From: Chthonomonas sp. UBA2387
GTDB taxonomy: Bacteria > Armatimonadota > Fimbriimonadia > Fimbriimonadales > Fimbriimonadaceae
Length of the DNA: 64,000 bases
Assembly: GCA_002343445.1 (NCBI GenBank)
Contig: DDSP01000048.1
Span: 1-64,000 of the forward strand
Reading direction: 5' to 3'
Made by a program: the position numbers and the translations under genes. The notes beneath the pieces were generated by a model that ran no database searches, was not told the DNA's origin, and saw only the letters and a list, made by a program, of their open reading frames with translations. Shown here piece after piece: positions 51,622 through 61,710 of this stretch (position 1 is its first letter; each line of letters starts with the position of its first letter).

Positions 51622-52199
51622 AGCTGCGCCTCCTTCTTGAACGGGGCGAACGTCAGACGGTGGATCGGGCACGGTCCATGCCGCTCGATGGCGGCCAGAT
51701 GCTCGGGAGTGGCGTAACCGAAGTGCCGCTCGAACCCGTACTCGGGATACTCGCCGGCGAGCTTGCGCATGAGGGCGTCACGATGCGTTTTTGCTAGGAT
51801 CGAAGCGGCGGCAATGCACGCAACCTTGGCGTCTCCGTCCACGATGGCGCGGCCCCGGTCGGCCAATCCCGGAGGCAGTCGGTTGCCGTCCACCAGCACC
51901 TCGGCGTCTTGGATGCCCAGGTCAGAAACCGCTTGCTCCATGGCGTCGAGCGTCGCCCACAGGATGTTTCGGCGCTCGATGGCCCCGAGGTCGCCGATGG
52001 CGAGAGTCCAGCGGCTGGCGGATCGGATGCGCTTGGCCAGCCGTTCGCGGGTGGAGGCGTCGAGCTTCTTCGAGTCGTCCAGTTCGGGGCACCGGAAGCC
52101 CTTCGGCAACTGGACGGCGGCGACGACCACGGGACCCGCGAGGGGCCCTCGGCCTGCTTCGTCCACTCCGATCGCGTCGGGGATGCGCTTCAGCGGCAT
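51600..52199 (-). CDS. rnhB: Ribonuclease HII
   Basis: RNase HII removes ribonucleotides from DNA. The 199-residue product has the RNase HII motifs: GVDEAGRGPLAGPVVVAAV (catalytic D and E), LDDSKKLDASTRERL, EVLVDGNRLPPG, VDGDAKVACIAAASILAK (DGD and ASI) and FERHFGYATPEHLAAIERHG, closing with a basic region. ATG 52199 gives a short, canonical N-terminus. It pairs with yraN as in many bacteria. Confidence 0.96.
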   Translation of the reverse strand: MPLKRIPDAIGVDEAGRGPLAGPVVVAAVQLPKGFRCPELDDSKKLDASTRERLAKRIRSASRWTLAIGDLGAIERRNILWATLDAMEQAVSDLGIQDAEVLVDGNRLPPGLADRGRAIVDGDAKVACIAAASILAKTHRDALMRKLAGEYPEYGFERHFGYATPEHLAAIERHGPCPIHRLTFAPFKKEAQLCLSLEA

Positions 52200-52349
52200 G
52201 CTTACGATGATGACGAGTCGGGAGGCGCGCGAGTCGCGCAACGAAGAAGTCCCAAGCACGAAACACTTCGCCACCCGTGTTGCGTCTGTCTTAGAACAGC
52301 CGATACAGAGGTTACGGCCCACCTTCGGCTGTGAACAACAGGAGGCAAG

Positions 52350-52868
52350 ATGCCCGAAAAGATCAGCGACCAACATCCGATTCGACGCATGTTCGGCGAG
52401 ATGGTGCATCGAGCGTTCCACGACCGACTCGAACTGCGTGGCGACGAGGATGTGGAACGTTACGTGTCCAATCTGCTCGTCGAGTTCCTTCACGACGACC
52501 AGATCTACGCCATCCGCAACGCGTACGGCAAGCGCGTGACCGACCTGGGCGAGATGCTCCTGGAAGGCGACGTGCGCTACAACGCCCCTTCCTTCGAACG
52601 CGAGCGGGAGGTCCACAAGCACGTCGGCGACTTTCTGTTGTTCTGGGCCGGACTGTTCCCCGAGTCGGTGCCCAAGTCCGCGATGACGCTCAACGGCGAG
52701 CCGCTGCTGCCTCCGATCGCCCAAGGCCGGACGAGCTACGGCATCGTCAGCGAGTTTCGGCACGAGCCGTTCGGACGCGAGTCGTCGTTCTACGACAAGA
52801 TGAGCCGCCGTTTCGAGGCCTACGTCGTGGGCCTTCGCTACGTGCGCCAAGAGATCGGCGTGTTCTAG
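52350..52868 (+). CDS. Conserved hypothetical protein
   Basis: The 172-residue protein has no signal, membrane segment or recognised domain. It is rich in charged and aromatic residues (for example FHDRLELRGDEDVERYVSNL, EVHKHVGDFLLFWAGLFPE). A strong ribosome site (AGGAGGCAAG) precedes ATG 52350. The stop TAG shares bases with the stop of the convergent oxidoreductase (CTAG at 52865-52868). Function unknown. Confidence 0.8.
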   Translation: MPEKISDQHPIRRMFGEMVHRAFHDRLELRGDEDVERYVSNLLVEFLHDDQIYAIRNAYGKRVTDLGEMLLEGDVRYNAPSFEREREVHKHVGDFLLFWAGLFPESVPKSAMTLNGEPLLPPIAQGRTSYGIVSEFRHEPFGRESSFYDKMSRRFEAYVVGLRYVRQEIGVF

Positions 52869-54127
52869 GCGGGTGTGGCGACGGAGGAGGCGACCAGTCG
52901 CCCGCATCGGTCTCCTGACCGCATCGCGCCCTCGATCGAGCTGTTGTCCACCCACTCGCCCGCCAGAAAGAGGCCGGGAGTCTGGGTTTCGATGCTCGGC
53001 GCGTGCTTCTGGAAGCCGGGTGCCTGAGCCAGTTGAGCGTTGCGGACGCGGTAGGTGCGCAGGTGACGCCACTGCTTCGGGTTGGCGTTGGGGAACCAGG
53101 CCTCCATCTCCTTGCGGAGGACGACGTCGAGGTAGGTGTCCGTGCGGTCGGCGCCGTCCAACAGGGTGAGCGATACCAAGTGCTTGCCGACAGGGGCGGC
53201 GGCGGGGCAGAGGTTGGTCACGGGCACGACATGGTTGGCCAGCCCTTCGCCGGAGCCGTTCAGAACGATGAACTTGCTCTTGATCACGGGCTCGGGGGTC
53301 TCGAAGTACATGCAGACCGACGTGGGTCCGTTGCTCGGGGCGGCGATGCCGGCCAGACGAGCCGATTCGCCCGCCGATGCTGCCAAGATCACGGCCGAGG
53401 CCTCGATGGTCTCGCCGTCCTCGGTGACGACGCCGGTCACGCGCCCGCCTTCTCGCTTCAAGCTGGCGACGCGCGCCTTGAAACGAAAGGCGCTGGCCGG
53501 GAGCGAGGCCGCGAGCTGTGCCGGGATCGCCTCGATGCCTTGGTTGGGCACCACGGTGTCGCCTTCGACCAGCATCTTGGACACCCAATTGAACTGGTTC
53601 GAGGAGACCTGCAGGCCCCGGTCCAAGAACACGCCGCCGTAGAAGGGCCGCATGAACGTGTCGAGCAGCCGCTCGCTGAACCCGAACCGCCGCAGGTAGG
53701 TCTCCGCCGTCGTGTCTTCCTCGTGCCGCAGGTCGGCTTCGGTCGAATCCTCCAGGTGCTTGGCCCACGCGCAGAGCCGGAACTTGTCGGGCCACGAGAC
53801 GAATCGGTTGAACAGGATCAGCGACACGTCGCGCCGATCGAACTGCAGGCCATGCCGCTTGACGCCATCGAACACCTCGGCCCCCGAGGCGAACACGCGC
53901 AGGTCCAGCTTGCCCATGTCGAGTTCGGCTTGCGGCGTCGGATAGGCCGTGAAAAGCGTCTGGAACCCGCGATCGAGCCGGAATCCGTCCACGACGTCCG
54001 TCTTCAACCGGCCACCCGCGCGGTCGTCGGCGTCGAGGATGAGGAACGGAACTTGGGCTTCGCTAAGGCGTCGGGCGGCGATCAGCCCCGCTAGACCGGC
54101 GCCGACAATGACCACAGGCTTTGGCAT
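52865..54127 (-). CDS. FAD-dependent amine-oxidase-like oxidoreductase
   Basis: The 420-residue protein has the FAD dinucleotide fold at the N-terminus (KPVVIVGAGLAGLIAARRLS, then FLILDADDRAGGRLKTD) and the C-terminal flavin motif (TPGLFLAGEWVDNSSIEGAM). The middle resembles phytoene desaturase / protoporphyrinogen oxidase-like proteins (FMRPFYGGVFLDRGLQVS). The substrate is not identifiable from sequence. ATG 54127 starts directly at the FAD motif. Confidence 0.9.
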   Translation of the reverse strand: MPKPVVIVGAGLAGLIAARRLSEAQVPFLILDADDRAGGRLKTDVVDGFRLDRGFQTLFTAYPTPQAELDMGKLDLRVFASGAEVFDGVKRHGLQFDRRDVSLILFNRFVSWPDKFRLCAWAKHLEDSTEADLRHEEDTTAETYLRRFGFSERLLDTFMRPFYGGVFLDRGLQVSSNQFNWVSKMLVEGDTVVPNQGIEAIPAQLAASLPASAFRFKARVASLKREGGRVTGVVTEDGETIEASAVILAASAGESARLAGIAAPSNGPTSVCMYFETPEPVIKSKFIVLNGSGEGLANHVVPVTNLCPAAAPVGKHLVSLTLLDGADRTDTYLDVVLRKEMEAWFPNANPKQWRHLRTYRVRNAQLAQAPGFQKHAPSIETQTPGLFLAGEWVDNSSIEGAMRSGDRCGRLVASSVATPA

Positions 54128-54208
54128 TGCCGCTAGTGATACCTTGTCTGGAATGTCTCGGTGGCATACAGTTCGACCCCGATAGAGGCCACAATACGCC
54201 CACCGACT

Positions 54209-54938
<730 letters not shown>

Positions 54939-54952
<14 letters not shown>

Positions 54953-56111
54953 GGCGGTCGAGCGGTTCCAGTTGGGCGGTATCGCGTCGGTCCAGCCGTT
55001 CGCCAACCGCGGCAACATCAATCCCGAGTGTTGGCTCGTGGAGTTGGATCAGGGCAAGTTCTTGGTCCAGAAAATCAACACTTTGGTGTTCTGCGACCCT
55101 CGGCGGGTGATGGATGGGGCCACGGCATGGCTGGCGGCCCAGGATCGACTGATGCGCGAAGGCGCCCTTCCGCCCGGGTGGCAGGCGTTCTCGTTCGCGA
55201 CCACACCGGAGGGGTCCAACCTGGTGGAGGACGGATCGGGCTGGTGGCGCGCGATGAGCCTGATCGAAGGAGTGCGCTGCTACAAGCGGCTGAGCGACGT
55301 CGGCGATCGGGATCGGCAGTTGGCCGTCGCTCGCGAGATCGGTCGGGGGTTGGCCGCCGCCGCCGCCATCGGCTCGCACGTGCGTTTGGATCGCGGTTCG
55401 TTGCCCGGGTTTCACGACACCGAAGGCTACTATCGTCAACTCGAGGCCGTGCTGCGCGGATGCACCGACGTGTCCCAATGCACCGACCTCCTGCCCACCG
55501 ACCCCCTCGTGCTCGACGCCACCCGGCACCTCTACACGGTGCGTGATGGATCGCTTTTGAGCCAAAGACTTGCCCAAATCGGACCGATGGTGGAGGCCTT
55601 GCTCCGCGACAGGCCGGCCGCCATGGCGTTGAGAGACATGTGGTGCGAGGCGACGGCCGTCCATGGCGACACCAAGCTGGAGAACTTCCTGTTCGACGCC
55701 GAGGGCCGCGTGGTGGCGCTGGTGGATTTGGACACCGTCATGCCCGGGCCGTGGGAACTCGATTGGGCCGACGCCGTTCGGTCGCTGGCCAACCCCGCCG
55801 GCGAGATCGTGGCCGACCTGGAGACTGTGCGCTACGACGCCGAGGTCGAGCACGCCATGCGCGAGGGGTTCTTGGGTGCCCGCTCCGCTCCTCTCGGTAC
55901 CGAGGTGTCCGCCAGGATGTGTCGCGCGGCATTGGCGATGACCTTGGAGCAGGCGTTGCGCTTTGCGACCGACTACCTGCGGGGCGACACGTACTATCAC
56001 GTGCCTGCGGATGCGCCGGACCTCAACAGGAATCGCGCCGAGGTGCAGATGCGGTTGGCCGAGCTGATGCGGGACGCTTACGCGGCTTCGCTGTCCATCT
56101 CCGGGCCGTAG
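54939..56111 (+). CDS. NahK-like APH-fold sugar kinase
   Basis: The 390-residue protein belongs to the aminoglycoside-phosphotransferase fold: an N-terminal half resembling NahK (FANRGNINPECWLVELDQGK, QKINTLVFCDPRRVMD), then the catalytic loop AVHGDTKLENFLFD and the metal-binding strand VVALVDLDTVMPGPWELDWA. NahK-type enzymes phosphorylate N-acetylhexosamines at C1 in mucin/chitobiose use; the exact sugar is not resolvable. It overlaps terC by 14 bp at the 5' end and the diguanylate cyclase by 34 bp tail to tail. Confidence 0.82.
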
Positions 56112-58285
56112 ACCAGCACTCGGTTCCGGCCGCTGGCCTTCGCGGCATAGAGGGCCTTGTCCGATTGGATCGTCAGGTCCCGAAGCTCAAGGTCCTCGCT
56201 GTTCGCCCAAGCGATGCCAAGGGACGCCGTGACGCGCAGGGTGGTGCCTTCCCACTCCATGACGGCATCCTCTAGTGCGACTCGGGCGCGCTCGGAGACC
56301 AAGATGGCGGTTTCCATATCCGTGTTCGGCAGGAACAGGGCGAACTCCTCGCCGCCGTACCGGCTGAGCACGTCCACTTCGCGGGTCGCGCCTTGGATCA
56401 CCTTGGCCACCAGCTTGAGCACTTGGTCGCCCGCCTCGTGCCCGTAGGTGTCGTTGACCGACTTGAACCGGTCCACGTCGATCAGCACCATAGCGGCAGA
56501 CCAGCCCTGGCGGCGGCACATGCTCACGAGTTCGCCGGCCCGCTCCATGAAATGGCGTCGGTTGGAAAGTCCTGTGAGCGAATCGGTTCGGGCAAGTTCG
56601 TGCAACTGTTGCTCGGTGCGTTTGCGGTCGCTGATGTCCATTGCCGCGCCGCGCCACCCGACGATCGTGGTCGAACCGTTGGCGCAGATGGGAACGGCGC
56701 TGACTTCGAGAGAGATGCGTTCGCCGCCCTTGGAGAGGACTTCGAGTTCGGCACCACGGAACCCGTCGCTGCCGTTTTCGGGGTCCATGAGCACGGCGGC
56801 ATCCTCGCGGACATCGGCTGTGAGCAGGCTGAAGATGGAGCGCCCGTACAGCTCTTCCGGCCTAAAGCCCAACAAATCGCGCACACGGTCGCTGGCGTGG
56901 GTGAACACCCCGCGCCGGTCGGTTTCCCAGATGAATTCGCCGACGGCTTCCGACACGTCGCGCAGACGGCGCTCGCTGTCGGCGAGTTCCTGCGTTCGTT
57001 TCTGGATGCGCTCTTCCAACGAGGCGTTGAGCCGGGCGAGATCGTTGCTGAGGTTCTTGATCTCCTGTTGCGTTCGGCTCGCTACGGCGCCGAGGGCACC
57101 GGCGTTGCCCACGGTGTAGACGAGGAACGCCCACCCGGTCAGCATCGAGCCTTCCAGGTTCCCCACGCTCATCCATACGTCGTGGCTGGCCGCCAAGAAC
57201 GTGAGCAGGAACGACACGACCACCAGCACCGCGCCGTCGCGCTTGCGGGCGGCCGCCCAAACCACCCCGCCCAGCACCATGAGCATCACGACGAGGACGT
57301 AGAGCGACACCAAGCTGCGATGCTGCGTGAACACCGTCGGATGGGTCGCGATCACGTAGGCGGCACCCGCTCCGGAGAACGCCGAGGCCACCCAGAGCGG
57401 CACTTTGGGGATCTCGTGGGGGTAGAGCCGCCGCATGAAGCCATAGATGGCGAGCGGAATGGCGAGCAGCAGGACGTACTCGAGCTTGAGCCGCGACACC
57501 TCGTCAATGGCGGGAAACACCGAGTAGTGGTAGGACTGCGTGACCTGCAGATAGAAGCCCAGAATCAGCGAGAGCAGGGAGTAGAGCCCGTAACCCCAGT
57601 CCTTCGAGATCGCGAACATCACTGCGTAGTGCAGGAAGATGGCGAGCGCGGCGCCGAAGATGAGCCAAGCCAAGCTGCCCGCCCGTTGCTCTTGGAGAAG
57701 CAGGACGCTCGCACGACCGATTTCGGGGGTGACCGCGAGCCCGCCAACGGCATGAACGTGGTTCGACACGGCGATCGCCAGCCGGTGTTTGCTGTGGATG
57801 CCGGGAGGCAGCGTGACGACTTGCGGGACCATCTTGGACCGCTCGGTCGCGGCGTTGCCCGGCGTGCCGTTCTGGAAGATCCTCTTGCCGTCGAGATAGA
57901 CGATGTAGGCGCCGGCGTTGTCCGGCATGGAAAGCGCGAGGTTGCCCGGATTCTTGCCGAGGTCGATGGTCAGGTGGTAGACGCCCATGCCTTGGGCGGG
58001 TTGCTTGACTGCGGCGTTCACCTCGGCGTCCCAGGGCGCGGGAACCGTGATGGCTTGCGTCGCTGGCTTTGCGACGTCCAGCGTTCCGGGCGCGAACAAC
58101 CACTGGCCCGAGAGAGGGACGCTTCCGAGGCGGGAAAAGTCGACGCCTTTCAGGTCGAGCTGCCCGGTCCCGACGTGTGGGGCCGGGGCTTGGCTCAATC
58201 CCAGAGACGCCGTCAACGCGAGGACGACCCAGACGGATGCGCGGCACCATCGCAGGCTCATCTGGATTCGCGCAAGGTCGAACAT
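56078..58285 (-). CDS. 7TMR-DISM sensor diguanylate cyclase with PAS domain
   Basis: From ATG 58285 the 735-residue product has a signal/anchor (VWVVLALTASLGL), a periplasmic jelly-roll sensing domain of about 170 residues (7TMR-DISM type), seven membrane helices (residues about 200-395), a coiled-coil linker with KRTQELADSERRL, a PAS domain, and a GGDEF domain (TDSLTGLSNRRHFMERAGEL; RYGGEEFALFLP active site). RxxD (REVD) lies exactly five residues before GGEEF, the usual product-inhibition I-site. It makes c-di-GMP in response to an extracytoplasmic, possibly carbohydrate, ligand. ATG 58261 is an alternative start. Confidence 0.9.
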   Translation of the reverse strand: MFDLARIQMSLRWCRASVWVVLALTASLGLSQAPAPHVGTGQLDLKGVDFSRLGSVPLSGQWLFAPGTLDVAKPATQAITVPAPWDAEVNAAVKQPAQGMGVYHLTIDLGKNPGNLALSMPDNAGAYIVYLDGKRIFQNGTPGNAATERSKMVPQVVTLPPGIHSKHRLAIAVSNHVHAVGGLAVTPEIGRASVLLLQEQRAGSLAWLIFGAALAIFLHYAVMFAISKDWGYGLYSLLSLILGFYLQVTQSYHYSVFPAIDEVSRLKLEYVLLLAIPLAIYGFMRRLYPHEIPKVPLWVASAFSGAGAAYVIATHPTVFTQHRSLVSLYVLVVMLMVLGGVVWAAARKRDGAVLVVVSFLLTFLAASHDVWMSVGNLEGSMLTGWAFLVYTVGNAGALGAVASRTQQEIKNLSNDLARLNASLEERIQKRTQELADSERRLRDVSEAVGEFIWETDRRGVFTHASDRVRDLLGFRPEELYGRSIFSLLTADVREDAAVLMDPENGSDGFRGAELEVLSKGGERISLEVSAVPICANGSTTIVGWRGAAMDISDRKRTEQQLHELARTDSLTGLSNRRHFMERAGELVSMCRRQGWSAAMVLIDVDRFKSVNDTYGHEAGDQVLKLVAKVIQGATREVDVLSRYGGEEFALFLPNTDMETAILVSERARVALEDAVMEWEGTTLRVTASLGIAWANSEDLELRDLTIQSDKALYAAKASGRNRVLVYGPEMDSEAA

Positions 58286-58373
58286 GGCATCACGGTCGCC
58301 CACGTCTCTCGGCAGACCACTAGGAGTATCGGCAATTCCGCGCGTCATTCGGAGTCGCCGACGCCTCGTATAA

Positions 58374-59606
58374 CTACCGATTCAGCGCAAACCAGAGCAT
58401 CGTGAGAGCGCTCTGGCTGGCCTTGGAGCGAACCGCGCCGCGCTGGCCGGTGAACTCGTGTTCGACGACCTGTGTGCCCTCGAAAGAGGCAAGTGCGATG
58501 AACACGGTTCCCACGCGGGTTCCGGCGGCGTCCACGGTCGGCCCTGCGTTCCCCGTGATCCCCAAAGCGAAGTCGGTCGCGAACCGCTCGTGCGCGCCTT
58601 CGGCCATGGCGACCGCGCACGCTTCCGAGACCGTCCCGTGTGCGTCGAGCAACTCGCGCGAGACCCCGAGAAGCTGTTCTTTGATCTGGGCTTGATAGGC
58701 GATCACGCCGCCCACGAACGCGGCGCTGGAGCCCTCGACGGATGTCAGACGCCCTCCCAGGCCACCCCCGGTCACGCTCTCGGCCACAGCGAGCGTTTGC
58801 TTTCGATCGCGCAGCAGGCCGATGACGGCCGATTCCAACGGCTGGTCGTCGAAGCCGTAGACGTGGTTGCCGAGGCGTTCGCGGATGGTGGCGACCACGG
58901 GATCCAACACGCTTGCCGCAGTGTCGCCATCGGAAGCCATCGTGCTCACGCGCAGGTGGACTTCGCCGAGCTTTGCGTAGGGGGCGACGGTCGGGTTCTC
59001 GCCATCCACCAAGTCGCGAATGGTGCGCTCGACCATGCTCTCGCCCATGCCGCACACGCGCACCACGCGGGAGTGCAGCGCCATCCCGCCGGTCAGTGCG
59101 GCGAGATACCCCCCTACCGGCCCCTCGACCATTGGCCCGAACTCGTTGGGCGGGCCGGGAAGCGCGATCACCCTCTTGCCGTCTCGCTCGCAGATCAGGC
59201 CCGGTGCGGTCCCGTTGGGGTTGGCGACGGGTTGGGAGCCCTCGGGCCTCTGGGCTTGCCTTGTCTGGGAATCGGTCCACGGAATCCGCCGGCGCTCGAA
59301 CATCGCTCGCAGATGGGCCTCGATCTCGGGGTCGTGGACCAGCGAGACGCCCAGTGCCAGGGCGATGGCGTCGCGCGTCAAGTCGTCTTGGGTGGGGCCG
59401 AGCCCGCCGATCGTGAACACCGTGTCCGCACGGAACAGCGCCTCGCGGATAGCCTCGGCGGCGCGCTCCAGATTGTCGCCCACGGTTTGGCGGCGACGGT
59501 GCACGATGCCCAGAGCGGCCAGTTTGCGGCCGAGTTCGGCGGCATTGGTATCGACCGTCTGGCCGAGGAGCAGTTCCGTGCCGACCGAGACGATTTCAGC
59601 GGTCAT
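58374..59606 (-). CDS. cinA: CinA-family nicotinamide-nucleotide amidase / competence protein
   Basis: CinA combines an N-terminal MoaB/COG1058 domain and a C-terminal NMN deamidase (PncC). The 410-residue product has AEIVSVGTELLLGQTVDTNA, FTIGGLGPTQDDLTRDAIA, IALPGPPNEFGPMV, then the C-terminal AVAESVTGGGLGGRLTSVEG, FVGGVIAYQAQIKEQLLGV, VSEACAVAMAEGA and LGITGNAGP. It is the third gene of a recA-GDPD-cinA overlap series (ATGA with the GDPD gene). The cinA-recA association is known in several bacteria, though in different order. Confidence 0.95.
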   Translation of the reverse strand: MTAEIVSVGTELLLGQTVDTNAAELGRKLAALGIVHRRRQTVGDNLERAAEAIREALFRADTVFTIGGLGPTQDDLTRDAIALALGVSLVHDPEIEAHLRAMFERRRIPWTDSQTRQAQRPEGSQPVANPNGTAPGLICERDGKRVIALPGPPNEFGPMVEGPVGGYLAALTGGMALHSRVVRVCGMGESMVERTIRDLVDGENPTVAPYAKLGEVHLRVSTMASDGDTAASVLDPVVATIRERLGNHVYGFDDQPLESAVIGLLRDRKQTLAVAESVTGGGLGGRLTSVEGSSAAFVGGVIAYQAQIKEQLLGVSRELLDAHGTVSEACAVAMAEGAHERFATDFALGITGNAGPTVDAAGTRVGTVFIALASFEGTQVVEHEFTGQRGAVRSKASQSALTMLWFALNR

Positions 59607-60538
59607 GGTCGCTGCAGTTCGGGTTCGCGCCGCGCGCCGGCCAGCGCTTTGAACGCCAGATCGGGCCGGTCGGTCGCGATCATGCCGATGCCTTGGCTCA
59701 CCAGGTTCGTGTAGACCGTCGGGTCGCTGGCGGCCTTTTCATCGAGCTCGCCGAACGTGCCCATGATCGTTCGAATGCCGCGCTTGCCGAGTTCTGCGAC
59801 CACGGGGGCGTTGAGACGCCCGACGCCCGTGAACACGGTCAGACGCTTGGTCGGCACACCCGAGTTCAAGATCGCTGCGACGTCTTGGGCGTTTCGTGCG
59901 CTGCCCGCGATGTTCAGCGAAGGGTCGAGCTTGTGGTAGGCCAGCAGGTCTTCGAGGTTGTAGACGATGATCGTTACGCGGTTGCCCGCGCCGGCTTTCT
60001 TCACGGCGTCCACGACCAACTGCGGCGGAATGCCCCGTTTGATGTCGAGCGTGAGGATCGCGCGGCCTTCCGACCACGCCAAAGCTTCGGCCAGCGTGGG
60101 CACCGAGTAAGGCGTGCGGTTGCCCTGATTGTCGCGCAGACGCACGATTCGGATGCCTTCCAGAGTCTCGTCCGAGACCCTTCCTCGGCCCGTGGTGGTT
60201 CGGTTGAGCGTGTCGTCGTGCATCAACACCAGGTTGCCGTCGCGCGTGAGTTGGACGTCGCATTCCAGCACCGCAGGGCCATGCTTGAGCGTGTTCTCGA
60301 ACGTGGCGAGGCAGTTCTCGGGGAAGCCGGGCGTCGGTCCCCCGCGATGCGCGCTGACCAACGGTCCCGTCTCCGCATCGCCTCGCAGGTACCCCGAGAG
60401 CATCTCGGAATCGGCGAAGCGCACGAGCTTCGGCGCAGGGGTCTCGGTGGTCGTTTGTTGTTGGGTGGGCTGAAGGCAAGCCGCTCCAAACGCGCCGACG
60501 AGCAGCGCGGTCAGCCCCAAGCGGAGGAACCGCTTCAC
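59603..60538 (-). CDS. Lipoprotein glycerophosphodiester phosphodiesterase
   Basis: GDPD enzymes release sn-glycerol 3-phosphate from deacylated lipids. The 311-residue product has a lipoprotein signal (LGLTALLVGAFGAAC) and the GDPD barrel motifs: LVSAHRGGPTPGFPENCLAT (catalytic HRG and E N), VLECDVQLTRDGNLVLMHDD (E, D and HD) and LDRTT-like LNRTTTGRGRVSD, then LTLDIKRG. GTG 60538 overlaps the recA stop (GTGA) and its own stop overlaps cinA. It is odd to find a periplasmic lipid-degrading enzyme translationally coupled between recA and cinA. Confidence 0.92.
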   Translation of the reverse strand: MKRFLRLGLTALLVGAFGAACLQPTQQQTTTETPAPKLVRFADSEMLSGYLRGDAETGPLVSAHRGGPTPGFPENCLATFENTLKHGPAVLECDVQLTRDGNLVLMHDDTLNRTTTGRGRVSDETLEGIRIVRLRDNQGNRTPYSVPTLAEALAWSEGRAILTLDIKRGIPPQLVVDAVKKAGAGNRVTIIVYNLEDLLAYHKLDPSLNIAGSARNAQDVAAILNSGVPTKRLTVFTGVGRLNAPVVAELGKRGIRTIMGTFGELDEKAASDPTVYTNLVSQGIGMIATDRPDLAFKALAGARREPELQRP

Positions 60539-61563
60539 TTGGTCCTCTCGGCCGCCTTCGCCCGAACCTTGGCGTCGAGGTCGGCGAACAACTCGGGATG
60601 CTCCTCAAGGTAGCCCCGAGCGTTGTCTCGGCCCTGGCCGAGCCGCGTGTCGCCGCAGTTGTAGTAGGTGCCCGCCCGGGTGACCAGACCGAATTCGGTG
60701 GCGAGGTCGAGCAGGTCGCCTTCGCGGCTGATGCCCTTGCCGTACAGGATGTCGAACTCGACGTTCTTGAACGGCGGCGCGACCTTGTTCTTGACCACCT
60801 TCACCTTGGTGCGCGCGCCGATCTGCTCGGTGCCGACCTTCAGCGCCTCGCCCTTGCGGACTTCCAATCGCACCGAGGCCCAGAACTTGAGCGCGCGGCC
60901 GCCGGGCGTGGTCTCGGGGTTGCCGTACATCACGCCGATTTTCTCGCGAAGCTGGTTGATGAAGATCGCGACCGTGTTCGACTTGTTGATGCCGCCGCCC
61001 AGTTTGCGCATGGCCTGAGACATCATGCGCGCCTGGATGCCGACGAACGAATCGCCCATCTCGCCTTCGATCTCCGCCTTCGGGACAAGCGCCGCGACCG
61101 AGTCCAGCACCACCACGTCCACGGCGTTCGAGCGGATCATCCCGTCCATGATCTCCAGAGCCTCTTCACCGGTCGTGGGCTGCGAGATGTAGAGCCGATC
61201 GATGTCGACGCCGAGTGCGCGGGCGTATTCGGTGTCGAGGGCGTGTTCGGCGTCGATGAACAGGGCGAGTCCGCCGCGACGCTGCGCTTCGGCGATGACT
61301 TGAAGGGCGAGGGTCGTCTTGCCGCTGCTTTCTGCGCCGTAGATTTCGGTGATCCGGCCCCTGGGAATGCCGCCGACGCCCAGGGCGAGATCGAGGCTGA
61401 GCGAGCCCGTGGGGATGGACTCCACAGGCGCGCGCTCACCCGTCCCGAGCCGCATGATGGCCCCTTTGCCAAACGTGCGCTCGATCTGGCTGACGGCGGC
61501 TTCGAGTTGGCGTTCGCGTTCGGCGAGGTTCTTGTCTTGGGCGGCGCTTTTGTCTGCGGGCAC
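60535..61563 (-). CDS. recA: Recombinase RecA
   Basis: RecA forms filaments on single-stranded DNA for strand exchange and SOS signalling. The 342-residue product has QIERTFGKGAIMRLG, the P-loop GAESSGKTTLALQVIAEAQ (GAESSGKT), the Walker B/core segment VDVVVLDSVAALVPKAEIEG, ALRKL-equivalent AMRKLGGGINKSNTVAIFIN, and QLREKIGVMYGNPETTPGGR. GTG 61563 is chosen because AAGGAGC lies 7 nt upstream; the frame also opens at GTG 61596 without a good site. It heads the recA-GDPD-cinA operon. No SOS box was recognised upstream. Confidence 0.97.
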   Translation of the reverse strand: MPADKSAAQDKNLAERERQLEAAVSQIERTFGKGAIMRLGTGERAPVESIPTGSLSLDLALGVGGIPRGRITEIYGAESSGKTTLALQVIAEAQRRGGLALFIDAEHALDTEYARALGVDIDRLYISQPTTGEEALEIMDGMIRSNAVDVVVLDSVAALVPKAEIEGEMGDSFVGIQARMMSQAMRKLGGGINKSNTVAIFINQLREKIGVMYGNPETTPGGRALKFWASVRLEVRKGEALKVGTEQIGARTKVKVVKNKVAPPFKNVEFDILYGKGISREGDLLDLATEFGLVTRAGTYYNCGDTRLGQGRDNARGYLEEHPELFADLDAKVRAKAAERTK

Positions 61564-61710
61564 GGTTGCTCCTTGGTCGTGCTTCGCGAGAAACACGTTG
61601 AGACTAGTCTACCAAGATGCCCTCCAGAATGGAACACTCGTGCGCTCGAACGAGCCGATTTTGGCCACGTCCCGAGCGCAACGTCTCCCGATCCCGTAGA
61701 ATCGTCCCAT

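Noticed and set aside
54128..54208. Manganese riboswitch (yybP-ykoY) before terC
   Set aside because: The gap is only 81 bp and lacks the paired loop motifs of that riboswitch.
56393..58405. 670-codon plus-strand frame opposite the diguanylate cyclase
   Set aside because: No motifs; the minus strand has an intact 7TMR-DISM/PAS/GGDEF protein.
61564..61710. SOS (LexA) box or FMN riboswitch between recA and ribBA
   Set aside because: No CTG-N10-CAG or GAAC-N4-GTTC pair, and the 114-bp space is too short and lacks the conserved FMN riboswitch core.
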